The position numbers and the translations under genes are program-made. Positions 51,577-52,389 of a DNA stretch of 52,389 bases are shown here, in pieces. Below the pieces are notes generated by a model. It made no database searches. It had not been told where the DNA came from and worked only from the letters and a program-made list of their open reading frames with translations. This DNA comes from Comamonas thiooxydans (GTDB taxonomy: Bacteria; Pseudomonadota; Gammaproteobacteria; Burkholderiales; Burkholderiaceae_C), in contig NZ_BBVD01000022.1 in NCBI RefSeq assembly GCF_000964545.1, positions 1 through 52,389 of the forward strand, given 5' to 3'. Position 1 is the first letter of the stretch. Each line of letters begins with the position of its first letter.

Positions 51577-52283
51577 GGTGCTTGCTCGCGCGGGTGCTGC
51601 CTGCGCTAGAGGAGATCCGCCTAGGTATCGCGCAGTTGGGGGCCCTGCGCGAGCGGCCTGCGGGCACGATACGCATCTCGGCAGATGAATACGCCTTGCA
51701 CAGCGTGCTGCAGCCAGCCATTGCCCGCTTCCTGCCCGCCTACCCCGAAATACGCATCGAGGTCACTACCGATTACGGTCTGACGGACATCGTCAGTTGC
51801 AGCTTCGACGCTGGTGTTCGCCGCGCCGGGTTGGTAGCCAGGGACATGGTGGCGGTTCCCATCGGCCCAGAGATCCCCCTTGCCGTGGTCGCTACCCCGA
51901 CCTATTTCGAGCGGCACGGCCAGCCGGCGCGGCCGCCTGACCTCGTCACGCACAACTGCCTGAACCTGCGCCTGCCCAACGGCGAGTTCCTGCCATGGTC
52001 CTTCGTGCGGGAGGGCAAGGAGCAGCGTGTCAAGGTCGGCGGCTCGCTGGTGTTCAGCAGTGTCGCTCCGATCCGCGACGCCGCGCTGGCGGGCCTGGGC
52101 CTGGCTTACCTGCCTCGGGACTACGTGGGCGATGCCATCGTGTCAGGGCAACTGGTGGAGGTACTGGGCGACTGGCGCAAGGTGTTCGAGGGCTACCACC
52201 TGTATTACGCCAACCGCAGCCACGCCTCGGCAGCGTTCACGCTGTTCGCGCAGGCGCTGCGGCTGGGTCACATTCCGGAATAG
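51577..52283 (+). pseudogene. LysR-family regulator, 5'-truncated remnant
   Basis: The frame shows the end of the linker helix and the whole effector domain (LLARVLPALEEIRLGIAQLG, then RISADEYALHSVLQPAIARF, to the end LFAQALRLGHIPE). The winged-helix DNA-binding part is missing. It is a clear paralogue of the intact LysR at 21639-22538, agreeing over the effector domain including FDAGVRR, LRLP and DAALAGLGL. The 5' end falls at the same junction as the CoA-transferase. It overlaps the convergent ETF-ubiquinone oxidoreductase by 16 bases. It cannot act as a normal regulator. Confidence 0.88.
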
Positions 52284-52389
52284 TTCGGGCCGCCGCCGCC
52301 TTCGGGTGTCACCCAGACGATGTTCTGCGTGGGGTCCTTGATGTCGCAGGTCTTGCAGTGCACGCAGTTTTGCGAGTTGATCTGCAGCC
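52268..52389 (-). CDS. Electron-transfer-flavoprotein:ubiquinone oxidoreductase, C-terminal end
   Basis: The minus strand from the window edge reads LQINSQNCVHCKTCDIKDPT, QNIVWVTPEGGGGPNYSGM and stop. The Cys pattern C-x2-C-x2-C holds three of the four ligands of the 4Fe-4S cluster, and the ending PEGGGGPNYxGM is diagnostic. The enzyme passes electrons from acyl-CoA and other flavoprotein dehydrogenases, via ETF, to ubiquinone at the inner membrane. It is a core chromosomal gene in this order, so it probably marks the resumed backbone after the catabolic island. Confidence 0.95.
   Translation of the reverse strand, partial: LQINSQNCVHCKTCDIKDPTQNIVWVTPEGGGGPNYSGM

Noticed and set aside
51221..51688. 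Plus-strand frame across the CoA-transferase/LysR junction
   Set aside because: It is antisense to the CoA-transferase remnant, and the LysR homology is in another frame.
1..52389. CRISPR array, tRNA or rRNA genes
   Set aside because: No regularly spaced repeats and no cloverleaf or ribosomal RNA sequence was recognised on either strand. A tRNA at the integrase end was looked for in particular and not found.

Overview
The window looks like chromosome of a Gram-negative betaproteobacterium of the order Burkholderiales, most likely Comamonadaceae (Comamonas/Delftia/Acidovorax type). The reasons are a Comamonas-type porin, two Bug-type (tripartite tricarboxylate) substrate-binding proteins, very GC-rich catabolic genes, a short palindromic intergenic repeat of a kind I associate with this family, and electron-transfer-flavoprotein:ubiquinone oxidoreductase at the right edge. 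The species is inference; nothing in the window fixes it.

Left part (1 to about 19 kb) is a mosaic of mobile-element cargo. It opens with the end of a GGDEF gene and a DUF5990 gene, then a dead tyrosine integrase (nonsense codon plus frameshift). A minus-strand module follows: serine recombinase, a large type IIG-like restriction/methylation protein, and an 884-residue PHP/SMC-like ATPase, with a terminator below it. Next come two unrecognised plus-strand genes and a minus-strand replication-type cassette (AlpA-like regulator, HUH initiator of the YagK/YfjJ-inovirus Gp2 type, DUF3987 ATPase). Last is a plus-strand cassette known from integrative elements: split zinc ribbon, DUF932, YqaJ nuclease, a recombination-directionality-factor-like protein and an XRE regulator. 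Two unrelated lipoproteins close this part.

Right part (about 21.6 to 50.5 kb) is a large catabolic island. A LysR regulator stands divergent from a Cys-nucleophile alpha/beta hydrolase. Then follow a crotonase-fold protein lacking both usual catalytic glutamates, a porin and a Bug receptor; these last three share an exactly spaced upstream element, GTACGGAACA-N13-CATTG. A long plus-strand run follows: four consecutive aldehyde dehydrogenases, a GMC oxidoreductase, a zinc alcohol dehydrogenase, two paralogous Liv-type binding proteins with one complete Liv-type ABC transporter, a second GMC oxidoreductase, two MmgE/PrpD proteins around a fifth aldehyde dehydrogenase, a class A acid phosphatase lipoprotein and a second Bug receptor. 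The layout suggests uptake of an unknown small molecule, oxidation of alcohol groups to aldehydes and then acids, and dehydration or decarboxylation of the products. The substrate cannot be read from sequence.

Right edge (50.5 to 52.4 kb): a family III CoA-transferase and a LysR gene, once divergent, have both lost their 5' ends at one junction, and the CoA-transferase also carries a stop and a frameshift. The LysR remnant is a paralogue of the intact LysR at 21.6 kb, so the catabolic island is bracketed by related regulators. The window ends in the conserved C-terminus of ETF-ubiquinone oxidoreductase on the minus strand.

I found no rRNA, tRNA, CRISPR array or complete insertion sequence.
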